The notes: a model not told the origin generated them from the sequence alone. Positions 7,904-16,311 are shown, numbered from the stretch's first letter. The stretch: DNA of 49,440 nucleotides from Ruminococcaceae bacterium UBA6392 (GCA_002438685.1 DJQG01000013.1:2398-51837); one strand, 5' to 3'. Numbers and translations: made by a program.

Positions 7904-9247
7904 TTACTTTTTGATATTATCCTCGATGAGGATTCTTATCTTCTCGGCGATGAACGCACCGAGAGCGAACGAATGGGAATGATAGAACTTCATGAATTTC
8001 TGACCCGCTTCGGTCTTAAAAAACCAGAGTGCCCAGCTCGGAACGGGCTTATCTATTCTGCCCTTGTACTGAAGCTCGAACGGCTGAGAATAGGTCACGC
8101 CGCCGCTGCCCTTCATCTGGAAGCGGATATAGCAGCCGAGATCCTCCTCATAGTCGTTGAGGTCGATGGTGTTGCCCGTGGCGATAACTTTGCCATCGGC
8201 TATCCACTCGATGACTTGGCAGTCGCGGGTGGGATCGGTGGCAACGGTTATCGTGTTCGCCTTCTGGTCGACCTTGATATCCGTCACGAGCGGCACATTG
8301 CCGTCGCCCTCAAACTCGCCGACTCTGTCGGTGGTTTTATAATATCTGCTCGCGGCAAAGAAGTTGCCGTCTTTCATCGCCTTTTTGACATTCTCTTCGT
8401 TGTTCTCGGGCAGGACAAAGAACTCGAACGATCTGCCGACCTCGTTGAGCTGCTCGGAATCGTCATCGGCAAACGCCCAGATGTTTCTGCCCTTGGGGAT
8501 AACGACCTGAAGCAGCTCATCCCAGAGCTCGCGGTCGCCGCGGGTGACTCTGTCGGTGTTGTTGACTATCTCCATGCCGAGGCAGCTCGGGCAGTCGATG
8601 AATATGCCCGCGAAATAGGCTATGTAAACGTTCCAATGCGAACGGTGCGGGAATCTGCCGGAATCGACCCAGTCGCCGACATGGTTGAGCACGGAATAGC
8701 CGCCAGCCTTTTCAATTTCAACAGGAGCGGTTCTGTAGTCATTTTCGATTCCCCACTCGCCCTGACCGTAGGTGGTGAAGTATCCGTTGACATGGGTCTT
8801 CGAGATAACAGCCATATTGCATTCGATTCCGCCGCGGATATCGGTCATGCCTCTGCCGCCGCGGTCAAGTCCCTTTGTGATGCGCTCGTAGTTTTCTTCG
8901 CTCATCGGATAGACTTTTCTGAACTTGTTGAAAATACCGTTCGTCTCTCGCTCACTCGTCCAGCCGTTTGTGATAACGCCGTGGTCGGTCATCGCAAGGA
9001 TATCATAGTCCGCCTTGTAATATTCCTCGACCATCTCGTCGAGCGTCGGGTCGCCGTCGCTCGCGTCGCAGTGGGCGTGGAGGTTTGCTTTGTAAGTTTT
9101 CCACGTGCTCCAATCGACCTGCTCATAGGGGCTGATTATCGTATAATCCGTCTCTTTCGAGCCGAACGCGAACGCCGCCGGAAAAGCGGTGAACAGCATC
9201 ACGACAACCAGCGCGGCAGACAGAACACGCTTGAAATTCTTCTTCAT
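7904..9247 (-). CDS. Secreted PHP-domain protein (putative metal-dependent phosphoesterase), copy 1
   Basis: 447 residues with an N-terminal signal peptide (charged MKKNFKR, then a hydrophobic run ending FPAAFAF). PHP-domain motifs: H57-A-H59 followed by SDG (LHAHCDASDG), TDHG at 87-90 and GIECN further on. The usual distal motif SDxH is changed here to DDSE (in WAFADDDSEQ). C-terminal part (about 300-400) looks beta-rich, then a hydrophobic tail. PHP proteins hydrolyse phosphoesters using a di- or trinuclear metal centre; the substrate here is unknown. It is 18 bases downstream of a paralogue (copy 2) in the same operon; AAGGAG precedes the ATG at 9247. Confidence 0.75.
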   Translation of the reverse strand: MKKNFKRVLSAALVVVMLFTAFPAAFAFGSKETDYTIISPYEQVDWSTWKTYKANLHAHCDASDGDPTLDEMVEEYYKADYDILAMTDHGVITNGWTSERETNGIFNKFRKVYPMSEENYERITKGLDRGGRGMTDIRGGIECNMAVISKTHVNGYFTTYGQGEWGIENDYRTAPVEIEKAGGYSVLNHVGDWVDSGRFPHRSHWNVYIAYFAGIFIDCPSCLGMEIVNNTDRVTRGDRELWDELLQVVIPKGRNIWAFADDDSEQLNEVGRSFEFFVLPENNEENVKKAMKDGNFFAASRYYKTTDRVGEFEGDGNVPLVTDIKVDQKANTITVATDPTRDCQVIEWIADGKVIATGNTIDLNDYEEDLGCYIRFQMKGSGGVTYSQPFELQYKGRIDKPVPSWALWFFKTEAGQKFMKFYHSHSFALGAFIAEKIRILIEDNIKK

Positions 9248-9265
9248 TATTATATTCTCCTTGAA

Positions 9266-10747
9266 TTAATATGCGTCAAAGAAATGATCGAAAACATTGT
9301 AGCCGAGGAAGAAATACTTGAACGCCCAGACAATGGGATTGAACTTGAAATAAGTCCAGTCGAGCACTGTGACAGTTGCGCGCAGTGCGGTAGAGAGGTC
9401 GTGGGTCCTCGGAACTCTGACCTTGCCGAAATCCTCGCCGTTTCTTCTGATAACGAAGGGCTGAGAATAGCAGATACCGTTGTCGCCCGTGATATAGAAT
9501 CTGACATAGAGATATGGCGTGTCGAGCAGATCATCCGCATGGAGATCGAGGGTCGCCTTGCCGCTGTCTATATCCGTCTCGCGCTTGATAACATTGCAGT
9601 TTGAGACCCAAGTTATCGCATTGAAGTTCGTGCCCTCGATACTTATCGTGTCGTTTTCGTCGTCGACGATCACGCGGGTGACGAGCGGAGTGTCGTCGCG
9701 AAGATAAGCCTTGGTGTCATAGACTTTATCCTCGTCGAAGCCGGGCATCTCTTCCATGCCGTTGAGCTCAACGCCGTTTGAATAGTGGGAGACCGCGAAG
9801 CACCAGCCGTTCTCCATACCCTTGCGGACATTCTCGTTTGTCAGCTCCGGCAGAACCATCATGGTATAGGCGTCGTTTATCGAGCGGACATCGTGGGAAT
9901 CAGAAAAAGCGAAGCCCCACGGAACGACGTTGTTGGGTATGGTCTTCTGGAGTATCTGATCGTAAAGTATGCGGTCGCAGCGGGTGTGCGCGTCGGTGGC
10001 GCTGTTGATGCCCATGCCGACGCTCGAGCCCTTGTTGTCAAGGAAGATACGCGCAAATTTATTGGCATAATAATCGTCTATCTTTTGACCGACATGGTCT
10101 TTGCTGTCCTTTTCGGGATAGACATACTCGCCGACATGGGAAAGCATGGATATTCCGCCCTTGCGTCTGACACCCTTCGACGGAGTCTCATAGTCGCCGT
10201 AAACGCCGGCGAGACCCTGACCGTAGTCTGCATAGTAGCCGGTCAGATGGCAGTCGCACTTCGGGGTAGCCATATTGAGCTCTATACCCTGCGGGACATC
10301 GAGCATACCGTTGTTATGCGTTCTCGTCTGCGATGCGGCAGTGCCGGTCGTATAGGCTTTGTACTCCTCATCGGTCAGCGGATAAATGGGCGCGAGCTTC
10401 GTGCGCTCGTATTTGACGAGCCTTATCAACGGCACAAGCTGCGGTTTCTGATCCCAGCCCTTGTTTATCGTGCCGTGGTCGGTAAGCGCCAGGATATCGT
10501 AGTTGAGGTCATAGTGTCGCTCGACGACTTCGTGGATCGGCAGATAGCCGTCGCTCGCGTTGCTCTGGGTGTGCAGCTGAGCCTTGTATATTCCCCAGCT
10601 GTCCCAATCGACATCCGCGTAAGGGTCAGTTATCTCGTAGCTTATCTTTGCCGGGGCTGCCTCATTCTCCTGCGCAAAGGCGCAGAACGCGAGCGAAGGC
10701 ACCGCAACAAGCAGGCAGAGCAGCAGCGACAGGGTGCGTTTAAACAT
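9266..10747 (-). CDS. Secreted PHP-domain protein, copy 2 (paralogue of the next gene)
   Basis: 493 residues with a signal peptide (MFKRTLSLLLCLLVAVPSLA then FCAFAQ). Aligns along its length with copy 1: both have DPYADVDW/SPYEQVDW, then the first metal motif, TDHG and a C-terminal beta-rich part. The first motif is H59-T-Q61 (LHTQSNASDG): the second histidine of HxH is glutamine. The distal motif FSDSH is intact. Thus each of the two copies has lost a different ligand. Start: ATG at 10747, seven bases after GGAGG; upstream in-frame starts overlap the ribosome binding site. First gene of a two-gene operon with a promoter at 10787-10815. Confidence 0.73.
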   Translation of the reverse strand: MFKRTLSLLLCLLVAVPSLAFCAFAQENEAAPAKISYEITDPYADVDWDSWGIYKAQLHTQSNASDGYLPIHEVVERHYDLNYDILALTDHGTINKGWDQKPQLVPLIRLVKYERTKLAPIYPLTDEEYKAYTTGTAASQTRTHNNGMLDVPQGIELNMATPKCDCHLTGYYADYGQGLAGVYGDYETPSKGVRRKGGISMLSHVGEYVYPEKDSKDHVGQKIDDYYANKFARIFLDNKGSSVGMGINSATDAHTRCDRILYDQILQKTIPNNVVPWGFAFSDSHDVRSINDAYTMMVLPELTNENVRKGMENGWCFAVSHYSNGVELNGMEEMPGFDEDKVYDTKAYLRDDTPLVTRVIVDDENDTISIEGTNFNAITWVSNCNVIKRETDIDSGKATLDLHADDLLDTPYLYVRFYITGDNGICYSQPFVIRRNGEDFGKVRVPRTHDLSTALRATVTVLDWTYFKFNPIVWAFKYFFLGYNVFDHFFDAY

Positions 10748-10786
10748 TGTCATTCCTCCGTATGTAAAATTTTTATTCTGTAACAT

Positions 10787-10815
10787 AGTTTAAAACATTC
10801 GGCAAATTAAGTCAA
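10787..10815 (-). promoter_or_regulatory. Promoter of the PHP-protein operon
   Basis: Minus strand: TTGACT (10810-10815), 17-base spacer, TAAACT (10787-10792). Confidence 0.65.
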
Positions 10816-10928
10816 CAAAATTAACATAAATTTCGCAGAAAAATATCATTTTTTATGCATATTTCAGTCGTGCTTTTCGCATTCTCACCATATGTTTGTT
10901 CAATTTGACATTTTTCGGTGAATTTTCG

Positions 10929-10957
10929 TTGACAAGTTTTGCATATTTTGATATACT
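10929..10957 (+). promoter_or_regulatory. Promoter of lipoprotein gene 1
   Basis: Consensus -35 TTGACA (10929-10934), 17-base spacer, TATACT (10952-10957). Predicted start of transcription about 10964. Confidence 0.8.
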
Positions 10958-10969
10958 CGATTTGAGATT

Positions 10970-10996
10970 GACTTCACGGAATTATTCCGTGAAGTC
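10970..10996. promoter_or_regulatory. 27-bp near-continuous palindrome in the leader of lipoprotein gene 1
   Basis: Perfect 13-bp arms around one central base (10983), beginning about six bases after the predicted transcription start. As RNA it would form a very stable 5' hairpin; as DNA it could be a dimeric repressor site. There is no T-run directly after it, so it is not a terminator. The 46 bases that follow are A-rich and hold the ribosome binding site AAAGGA. Confidence 0.6.
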
Positions 10997-11042
10997 TTCC
11001 AAGGAAAAGAAAAATAAAAACAAAAAAAGAAAGGAAAAGACA

Positions 11043-12149
11043 ATGAAAAGAAAGCTTATCTCCGCCGTTGCGCTCATCATGTGCGCAATAATGTTCCTCT
11101 TCTGCGGCTGCAAGTCGAAGAAGAACGGCGACGACACAACTGCCCCATCAGAGAGCGGCGCAGCAGTCGATGCAGTCACCGATGAAAGCACCGAACCCTC
11201 GTCCGAAGAGACAACCGAGACTGAGAAGAAAGAGCCCGCTGCCGATGCCGTCAGAAGGGTTACAGACATCTCAAGAAATCCCGGTCAGGTCAACACCACC
11301 ACTCCCTCGGTCAGAAAGCCTGAGTGGAAAAAGGCCGGCAAATACACCTGCGGCAAGAACCTCGCGGCAGGCGAATATTATGTTGTTCCCGAGTCAAAGA
11401 GCTGCTCGCTCGTGCTTACCGATGGCAAACACCTTGACGAAGACGAAATAGTTGAATTCCCCGTTCTCCCCTGCGGACTGTTCGTCACAATGAAAGCAGG
11501 ATATACTCTTGAAGTCAAGAACGGTAAATTCATCCTTGCCTCCGAAGTTGACAAAATGACCGCCGCCAACGGCAAATACAAGCTCGGCTCATACAGAGTC
11601 GGCGTGGATATTCCCGCAGGCGAGCACGTTATCGGCAACGCCAAGAGCGTAAATATTATAGTTCTCTCAACCACTGACTATTTTGACGAGAACGGCGAAG
11701 CTCTCCCCCTCATCGCTGACTATCCCGCATATGTCTCCCTGCAGAAGGGTCAGCGCGTGATGTTCCTTGAGGATACCACAGTTGATATCAAGACCCCCGC
11801 AGCGAACAGCGACGGCAGCTTCAACAACGGAATGTACAAGGTCGGCAAGGACATAAAGCCCGGCAAGTACACCCTCGTTCCCAAGGACTCCGAAAACGGA
11901 TACATGGTCTATTACGATCTGAGATATATCGAGCTCTCCATAGCCGATTCGGGCGAGAATATCAAGGGCACAAAGGTAATCGAGCTTGCAAACGGACGCT
12001 ATATCGAGATAAACGGTTTCAAGCTTGTTCCGTATGTTGAGCCCGGCACGACCGCTGCTCCCGAAACTACATCAGAAGCCCCCGAGACGACCACGGCGGC
12101 TCCGGACACCACAACCACTACAGCTCAGGGAACTCCTTCCGAAAGCTAA
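11043..12149 (+). CDS. Lipoprotein with three repeat modules (unknown function), copy 1
   Basis: 368 residues. Signal peptide MKRKLISAVALIMCAIMFLF followed by the lipobox-like CGC; the second Cys is the probable lipidation site. Then a Thr/Ser/Glu/Ala-rich linker (about 25-75), three related modules of about 80 residues, each opening with a pattern like GMYKVGKDIKPGKYTL (near residues 99, 176 and 262), and a Thr/Pro-rich tail (APETTSEAPETTTAAP). The modules have regular G-x-Y and AGEY turns and look like beta-structure. Start: ATG at 11043 with AAAGGA eight to nine bases upstream; the open frame extends further upstream through the leader but without a ribosome binding site. Related to the next gene. 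Function not recognised; a cell-surface protein by inference. Confidence 0.75.
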   Translation: MKRKLISAVALIMCAIMFLFCGCKSKKNGDDTTAPSESGAAVDAVTDESTEPSSEETTETEKKEPAADAVRRVTDISRNPGQVNTTTPSVRKPEWKKAGKYTCGKNLAAGEYYVVPESKSCSLVLTDGKHLDEDEIVEFPVLPCGLFVTMKAGYTLEVKNGKFILASEVDKMTAANGKYKLGSYRVGVDIPAGEHVIGNAKSVNIIVLSTTDYFDENGEALPLIADYPAYVSLQKGQRVMFLEDTTVDIKTPAANSDGSFNNGMYKVGKDIKPGKYTLVPKDSENGYMVYYDLRYIELSIADSGENIKGTKVIELANGRYIEINGFKLVPYVEPGTTAAPETTSEAPETTTAAPDTTTTTAQGTPSES

Positions 12150-12167
12150 ATAACAAACCAACCAATC

Positions 12168-12199
12168 GAAGAGTCGCAGAGATGCGGCTCTTCTTTTTT
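12168..12199 (+). terminator. Intrinsic terminator after lipoprotein gene 1
   Basis: 11-bp stem (arms GAAGAGTCGCA / TGCGGCTCTTC, one G-T pair), GAGA loop, then TTTTTT. Confidence 0.9.
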
Positions 12200-12206
12200 G
12201 CCCGTG

Positions 12207-12235
12207 TTGACTTGAATGTTCAGGTTTGATATAAT
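12207..12235 (+). promoter_or_regulatory. Promoter of lipoprotein gene 2
   Basis: TTGACT (12207-12212), 17-base spacer, TATAAT (12230-12235), only eight bases after the previous terminator. Confidence 0.8.
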
Positions 12236-12282
12236 GTACAAAGCGGAAAGAACCGCAATAATCCTCACGAAAGGGAAAAAAG

Positions 12283-13383
12283 ATGAAAAAGCTTATATCC
12301 GTCATTCTCTGCATTGCTATGCTCGCCGGTGTTCTGGCGTTTGCAGGGTGCAAGAAAAAAAAGGACAATCAGGACACAACAGCTGCTTCGGCGGAGACAA
12401 GTGCTGCCGATGCCGCCGGCACAACAGAGCCCTCTGCGGACAGCACTGCGGCTGAAAGCTCCACCGCAAAAGAGACAAAGCCATCAAGCAGACCGGCTCA
12501 GACTGTTCCCGCCGCGGCAACGACCGACGCGCAGGTGGTCACTCTCCCGACTAACTCAACCGAAAAGCCCGACGACGGCAGCTCCACCGGCTGGAACGGC
12601 GCGGGAAACTACAAATGCGGCAGCGGAAGCGGCAAGCTCACCCCCGGCGAATATTACATTGTCAAAACTTCGTCAAACTACTCCGCGCTCCTCTGGGATG
12701 GCAAGAAGAAAGACGACAAGGGTCAGCCCCTCGCTTATGATATAACAATAGACGGCACACATACGCTCGTCACTCTCGAGAGCGGCTACGAGCTCTACAT
12801 CAGCGGCTGCAAGTTCATCAACACCGCCAGCGAGCATCCCAAGGCAGTCAATGGCAAATATGCCCCCGGCACATACAAGATAGGCAGAGATATTCAAAAG
12901 GGCGAGTACATAATCAAGAAAACCTCCGGCGCATACGGCGGACTCAGCTTCAAGAAGAGCGTTAACCCCTATATTCAGAATGTTGCAAGCGATTTCAAGA
13001 TGGTCGATGTCTCGGTCTATTATACGCTGTCAAAGGACGGATATGTCCACATCACGGGCTGCGAGCTCTATGACGCCGCTTCGCACGACATGGCTTCGAT
13101 AGGCTGCAACGGCACAACTCCTGCGATGTACAAAGTCGGCAAGGACATAAAGGCAGGCACATATACGATAACCCCCGACGGCAGCGGAAAGAGCTACTAT
13201 GCGGTCTACAAGAATTCGACGGATTCCTCAGGCTCCGCGAGAATCGCCGAGACGCCCATAACCAAGGCTACAAATGTCGCTGTCAGCGACGGCGAATATA
13301 TCTGGTTCTACAGAGCTTCGATGAAATACTGCAAGAATCCGAACTCCGGACTCGACTTTGACGCCACGGCAGCTTCGGAATAA
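12283..13383 (+). CDS. Lipoprotein with three repeat modules (unknown function), copy 2
   Basis: 366 residues. Signal peptide MKKLISVILCIAMLAGVLA with lipobox FAGC (Cys23), a low-complexity Ala/Thr/Ser/Glu linker to about residue 95, then three modules of about 85 residues opening near 107, 190 and 281 with patterns such as GTYKIGRDIQKGEYII and MYKVGKDIKAGTYTI. Same architecture as copy 1, so the pair arose by duplication. It has its own promoter and terminator, so the copies are expressed separately. ATG at 12283 with AAAGGG upstream. Function unknown. Confidence 0.75.
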   Translation: MKKLISVILCIAMLAGVLAFAGCKKKKDNQDTTAASAETSAADAAGTTEPSADSTAAESSTAKETKPSSRPAQTVPAAATTDAQVVTLPTNSTEKPDDGSSTGWNGAGNYKCGSGSGKLTPGEYYIVKTSSNYSALLWDGKKKDDKGQPLAYDITIDGTHTLVTLESGYELYISGCKFINTASEHPKAVNGKYAPGTYKIGRDIQKGEYIIKKTSGAYGGLSFKKSVNPYIQNVASDFKMVDVSVYYTLSKDGYVHITGCELYDAASHDMASIGCNGTTPAMYKVGKDIKAGTYTITPDGSGKSYYAVYKNSTDSSGSARIAETPITKATNVAVSDGEYIWFYRASMKYCKNPNSGLDFDATAASE

Positions 13384-13415
13384 GGCGAAAATAATTACCA
13401 ATATCAGAAAAACGG

Positions 13416-13450
13416 ACAGCCGCAGCAGTTTCGCTGCGGCTGTTTCGTTT
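13416..13450 (+). terminator. Intrinsic terminator after lipoprotein gene 2
   Basis: 11-bp perfect stem ACAGCCGCAGC / GCTGCGGCTGT with a 6-base loop, followed by TTCGTTTT. Confidence 0.88.
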
Positions 13451-13695
13451 TGGGCAATGAGCAGAAAAAGATATGTAAATTGGGATTTTCTATAACTCGG
13501 GCCATAGCAAAAATAAGAGCAAGCTACTCAACCTCAATTTATTTATGATCATGCTTTTAACAGCGCGGCGCGGCGTTGCCGGGAGCTTGGTGGATGGTTT
13601 GTAGGATGCCAATAAAATTGTGCAGATTTCACAGGCGGATAACATCCGCCCAACCGCATATATTTTACTTATTACTTGGGCAGGATTCTTGCCTT

Positions 13696-13725
13696 ATAAA
13701 AATCCCCGCGCCTTTCGGTGCGGGG
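13696..13725 (-). terminator. Intrinsic terminator of the M23 peptidase gene
   Basis: 9-bp stem (13704-13712 with 13717-13725, one G-T pair) with a TTTC/GAAA loop; on the minus strand it is followed by ATTTTTATAAGG. It could act weakly in the other direction as well. Confidence 0.85.
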
Positions 13726-13731
13726 AAAATT

Positions 13732-15810
13732 TTATCTGATATATGGCAGCGGGTTTACCGTGCTGCCGTTTATGATTATCTCGAAGTGGAGATGCGGACC
13801 TGTAACGTTGCCGGTGCTGCCGACTCGCGCTATCGCCTGTCCTGCGCTGACATGCTGTCCGACGCTGACAGAAATAGAGCCTGCAAGGCAATGGGCGTAT
13901 CTCGTCTTGACTCCGCCGCCGTGGTTTATAACGACGCAGTGACCGTAGCCGGAATTGCTTCGGCGCACGCTCTCGACAGTACCGTCGAGGGATGCGACTA
14001 TGACCGCTCCGCTCGAGCCGCCGCCGGGAAGAGTGAGATCGACGCCGGTATGGAAGTCGCTGTAACCGCGCAGAGTTCTCCAGCCGTAAGGCGAGCTGAC
14101 GAACGTACACGCGGGTGCAGGCCATACAAATCCGCGCCCAGAGACTTTAACATTGTATCCGCCGCCACCGCTGACGCGGGTCGACTTCGTGCCGATGAGC
14201 TTCTTTTCGGTCACGGGCTCTTTAGTCCTGACGCGTGAGACCTCCTGCGAAGAGACGCGCTGACCGTCGATATATGTTACAAGCTCGGTTATTGTGTCCT
14301 CGCCCTTTTCGCCCTTGCGGGTGACGCGGGTAGTGCCCTTGAACATTGAGGCGTCGTTGGTCTTTTCGGTGTCGTAATCGACCTCTACGGTTCTCGTCTC
14401 GGTTCTCATGACCTTGACGCGGACATAGTTGACCTCGTTTGAGACCACTATCTGATCGCCTGTATGAATATACTCGCCCATATCGGGGTTGAGCGCCATG
14501 AGCTGCTTTTCGGTCAGCCCGTTCGCGACCGCTATGCCGTATATCGTATCGCCGTCCTTGACGGTGTAGGTCTTTTTCGCCTGCTTGGTCTGCTCAAGCT
14601 GCTTTTTGAGCTTCGATGCATCCCACATAGTCTTCGGGTCGTCGGGATAGAGTCCCTGGACATACTCGACCTTCTCGACGAAATCGACAAAGCTGTTGCT
14701 GTCGGTCACTTTGTGCTTTTCAAGAATAGCATTGAACACGCTCGTTGCATCCGTCTCGTTCTTGACAGAGCAGATAAACTCGTCATCGATATAAATTCCG
14801 CAGGCGTTTGTGACATTGCTCTCGGAATTTTCGATTATTCTGTCGCAGAGTATCGAAGAATCGACAAGCTTGTTGACGTTGACGAGCGAGAGCTCATAGG
14901 TCGGATCCTCAAGCTTCGCGGATGAATCCGTCTTTGTAGTCGTCATTCTCGCCTTTGCAGCACTCTGCGCCTCGTTATACACCGACTCATCGGAGATATA
15001 GCCGAGTTCCTTGTTATCATAACTGACCTTGAGAGCGAACGTGACGCTGCTCCAATAGTTGACGGTCAGCACAAAAGCGAGCACTGCGGCAACGGGCAGA
15101 GCGAAGTTCGCTATGGTCTTGAACATTTGCGTATGAGTGGTAAAGGCCTTCTTCACATAGTGCCCGAGTATAGGGAACAGCGTTTTCGGCTTATGGCGGC
15201 TCTGCCTGAGATAGCCCATTGCCGAGCGCACATCGCGCCTGAAGTCCCTGACCTGCTCAACGAATGTATGAGAAATGATGTGGATAAACTTCTTAAATCC
15301 GAGCCAGAGGAAACGGAAAAAGTATTTCAAAAATCCGACGATATTTCTGCCGAGCTTCTTGGGCTTCGCGAGCATCTTTTTAAAAGTTGTGCCCACAGAA
15401 AGTCCGAGCGCCGCGATATAAAAATAAAGTACGGCTCCGGCATCGCCCTTATGAGCCTTTCCCTTCTTCGCGGGCTTTTTCTCCGCAGTTTCCTGCACTT
15501 CGGGCTGCGCCGCAGAATCGGCATCCGAAACTATTTCGTCAGCCTCTATCATCACATTTTCGTCACCAAGCTCTTCTTCGTCAGCGACACCGCCGGCTTT
15601 CTTCATGGCGGCTCTGGTACGCTTGTCGAGAGTCTCCTCATATGTTGCGAGGATATCGTCATAATCGCTGTCGACATCTATCTTCTCAAAGAGTTCCGAA
15701 TACTTTTCGGTTTCATCTATTCTGTTTTTAAGCTCGTTCCCGTCCTTTGCGGGCGACTCTGAGCTGTGCAAATCAGGATCGGCAATATTGCCCTTTTTCT
15801 TTCCCGACAT
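13732..15810 (-). CDS. Membrane-anchored LysM-G5-M23 peptidoglycan metalloendopeptidase
   Basis: 692 residues. A cytoplasmic acidic/charged N-terminal region (1-125) and Lys/Arg-rich amphipathic stretches are followed by a membrane helix near 240-260 (IANFALPVAAVLAFVLTV). Outside the cell there is a spacer, a LysM domain (about 412-458, TYTVKDGDTIYGIAVANGL), a G5 domain (about 465-545) and a C-terminal M23 peptidase. The zinc motifs FHTGVDL, RYAHC and HLHFEI are all present, so it should be active on peptide cross-links. LysM and G5 bind glycan. The long cytoplasmic N-terminus is unusual for a hydrolase of this kind. ATG at 15810 after AAGGGGG; own promoter and terminator. A role in wall remodelling or spore engulfment is inference. 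Confidence 0.9.
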   Translation of the reverse strand: MSGKKKGNIADPDLHSSESPAKDGNELKNRIDETEKYSELFEKIDVDSDYDDILATYEETLDKRTRAAMKKAGGVADEEELGDENVMIEADEIVSDADSAAQPEVQETAEKKPAKKGKAHKGDAGAVLYFYIAALGLSVGTTFKKMLAKPKKLGRNIVGFLKYFFRFLWLGFKKFIHIISHTFVEQVRDFRRDVRSAMGYLRQSRHKPKTLFPILGHYVKKAFTTHTQMFKTIANFALPVAAVLAFVLTVNYWSSVTFALKVSYDNKELGYISDESVYNEAQSAAKARMTTTKTDSSAKLEDPTYELSLVNVNKLVDSSILCDRIIENSESNVTNACGIYIDDEFICSVKNETDATSVFNAILEKHKVTDSNSFVDFVEKVEYVQGLYPDDPKTMWDASKLKKQLEQTKQAKKTYTVKDGDTIYGIAVANGLTEKQLMALNPDMGEYIHTGDQIVVSNEVNYVRVKVMRTETRTVEVDYDTEKTNDASMFKGTTRVTRKGEKGEDTITELVTYIDGQRVSSQEVSRVRTKEPVTEKKLIGTKSTRVSGGGGYNVKVSGRGFVWPAPACTFVSSPYGWRTLRGYSDFHTGVDLTLPGGGSSGAVIVASLDGTVESVRRSNSGYGHCVVINHGGGVKTRYAHCLAGSISVSVGQHVSAGQAIARVGSTGNVTGPHLHFEIIINGSTVNPLPYIR

Positions 15811-15850
15811 TGCTTCGCCCCCTTAAAAATATTACAAAATGATTACAAAC

Positions 15851-15879
15851 ATTATAACGCCGCCGAGCAATTATTACAA
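15851..15879 (-). promoter_or_regulatory. Promoter of the M23 peptidase gene
   Basis: Minus strand: TTGTAA (15874-15879), 17-base spacer, TATAAT (15851-15856). Confidence 0.65.
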
Positions 15880-15944
15880 GTCTTTTTGAGAAATATATTG
15901 TTAACAATGCTTGGATAGTGCAACACATGGTGCATTTTGTAGAT

Positions 15945-15975
15945 AGAAAAATGAGCCGCCGAAAAGGCAGCTCAT
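15945..15975 (-). terminator. Intrinsic terminator of rpmE
   Basis: Minus strand: 10-bp stem ATGAGCTGCC / GGCGGCTCAT (one G-T pair), loop TTTTC, then TTTTCTAT. Confidence 0.88.
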
Positions 15976-15992
15976 TATCTCTCATAGGATGA

Positions 15993-16205
15993 TTATTTCT
16001 TGTCCTCTGTCATGTTGAAGCGCTTCTTGAAGCGGTCAACGCGTCCGCCGGTATCGACGAGCTTCTGCTTGCCGGTGAAGAACGGATGGCACTTTGAGCA
16101 AATATCGACACGAAGATCCTGCTTGGTGGAAGAAGTCTTGATGACCTCGCCGCAAGCGCAGCGGACCTCAGTGGGCTCGTACTTAGGATGGATTCCTTCC
16201 TTCAT
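15993..16205 (-). CDS. rpmE: 50S ribosomal protein L31, zinc-binding type
   Basis: 70 residues, starting MKEGIHPKYEPTEVRCACGE. The four zinc ligands of the C+ form are present: Cys16, Cys18, Cys36 and Cys39 (CACG and CSKCHPFFTGKQK). It lies in the 50S subunit near the 5S rRNA and bridges to 30S. Start: ATG at 16205 six to seven bases after GAGGTG; the open frame extends upstream without a ribosome binding site. Single-gene unit with its own promoter and terminator, between addA and the M23 peptidase. The zinc-containing form implies no need for zinc-free replacement under normal growth. Confidence 0.97.
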   Translation of the reverse strand: MKEGIHPKYEPTEVRCACGEVIKTSSTKQDLRVDICSKCHPFFTGKQKLVDTGGRVDRFKKRFNMTEDKK

Positions 16206-16264
16206 TATTGTCACCTCTTTCGGATTATCTGCATATAACTTTCTCTTTAAGTCTAGCAAACGAA

Positions 16265-16293
16265 ATTTTATCATACGCGGGGCAAAAATGCAA
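16265..16293 (-). promoter_or_regulatory. Promoter of rpmE
   Basis: Minus strand: TTGCAT (16288-16293), 17-base spacer ending TATGA, TAAAAT (16265-16270). It starts only 20 bases after the addA stop, with no strong terminator between. Confidence 0.65.
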
Positions 16294-16311
16294 GCCCTTT
16301 TTTCATATTTT

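Larger units (their letters stand above)
13384..13731. other. 348-base gene-free stretch between convergent genes
   Basis: Holds the terminator of lipoprotein gene 2 (13416-13450) and that of the M23 peptidase gene (13696-13725). Between them is about 245 bases with no convincing open frame or ribosome binding site. It contains a hairpin with 7-bp arms GGCGGAT / ATCCGCC (13634-13650) and a GC-rich patch (about 13562-13600) unlike its AT-rich surroundings. I recognise nothing in it. Confidence 0.5.

Noticed and set aside
7838..9604. Long plus-strand open frame (588 codons) over the PHP genes
   Set aside because: It is antisense to two well-supported genes with signal peptides, ribosome binding sites, a promoter and terminators; its translation has no family motif and no ribosome binding site.
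9785..10783. Plus-strand open frame (332 codons) opposite PHP copy 2
   Set aside because: Antisense shadow; begins inside the conserved PHP coding region with no ribosome binding site.
10896..11042. Upstream extension of lipoprotein 1 by 49 codons
   Set aside because: It covers the promoter and the palindrome and would bury the signal peptide; the ribosome binding site before 11043 is clear.
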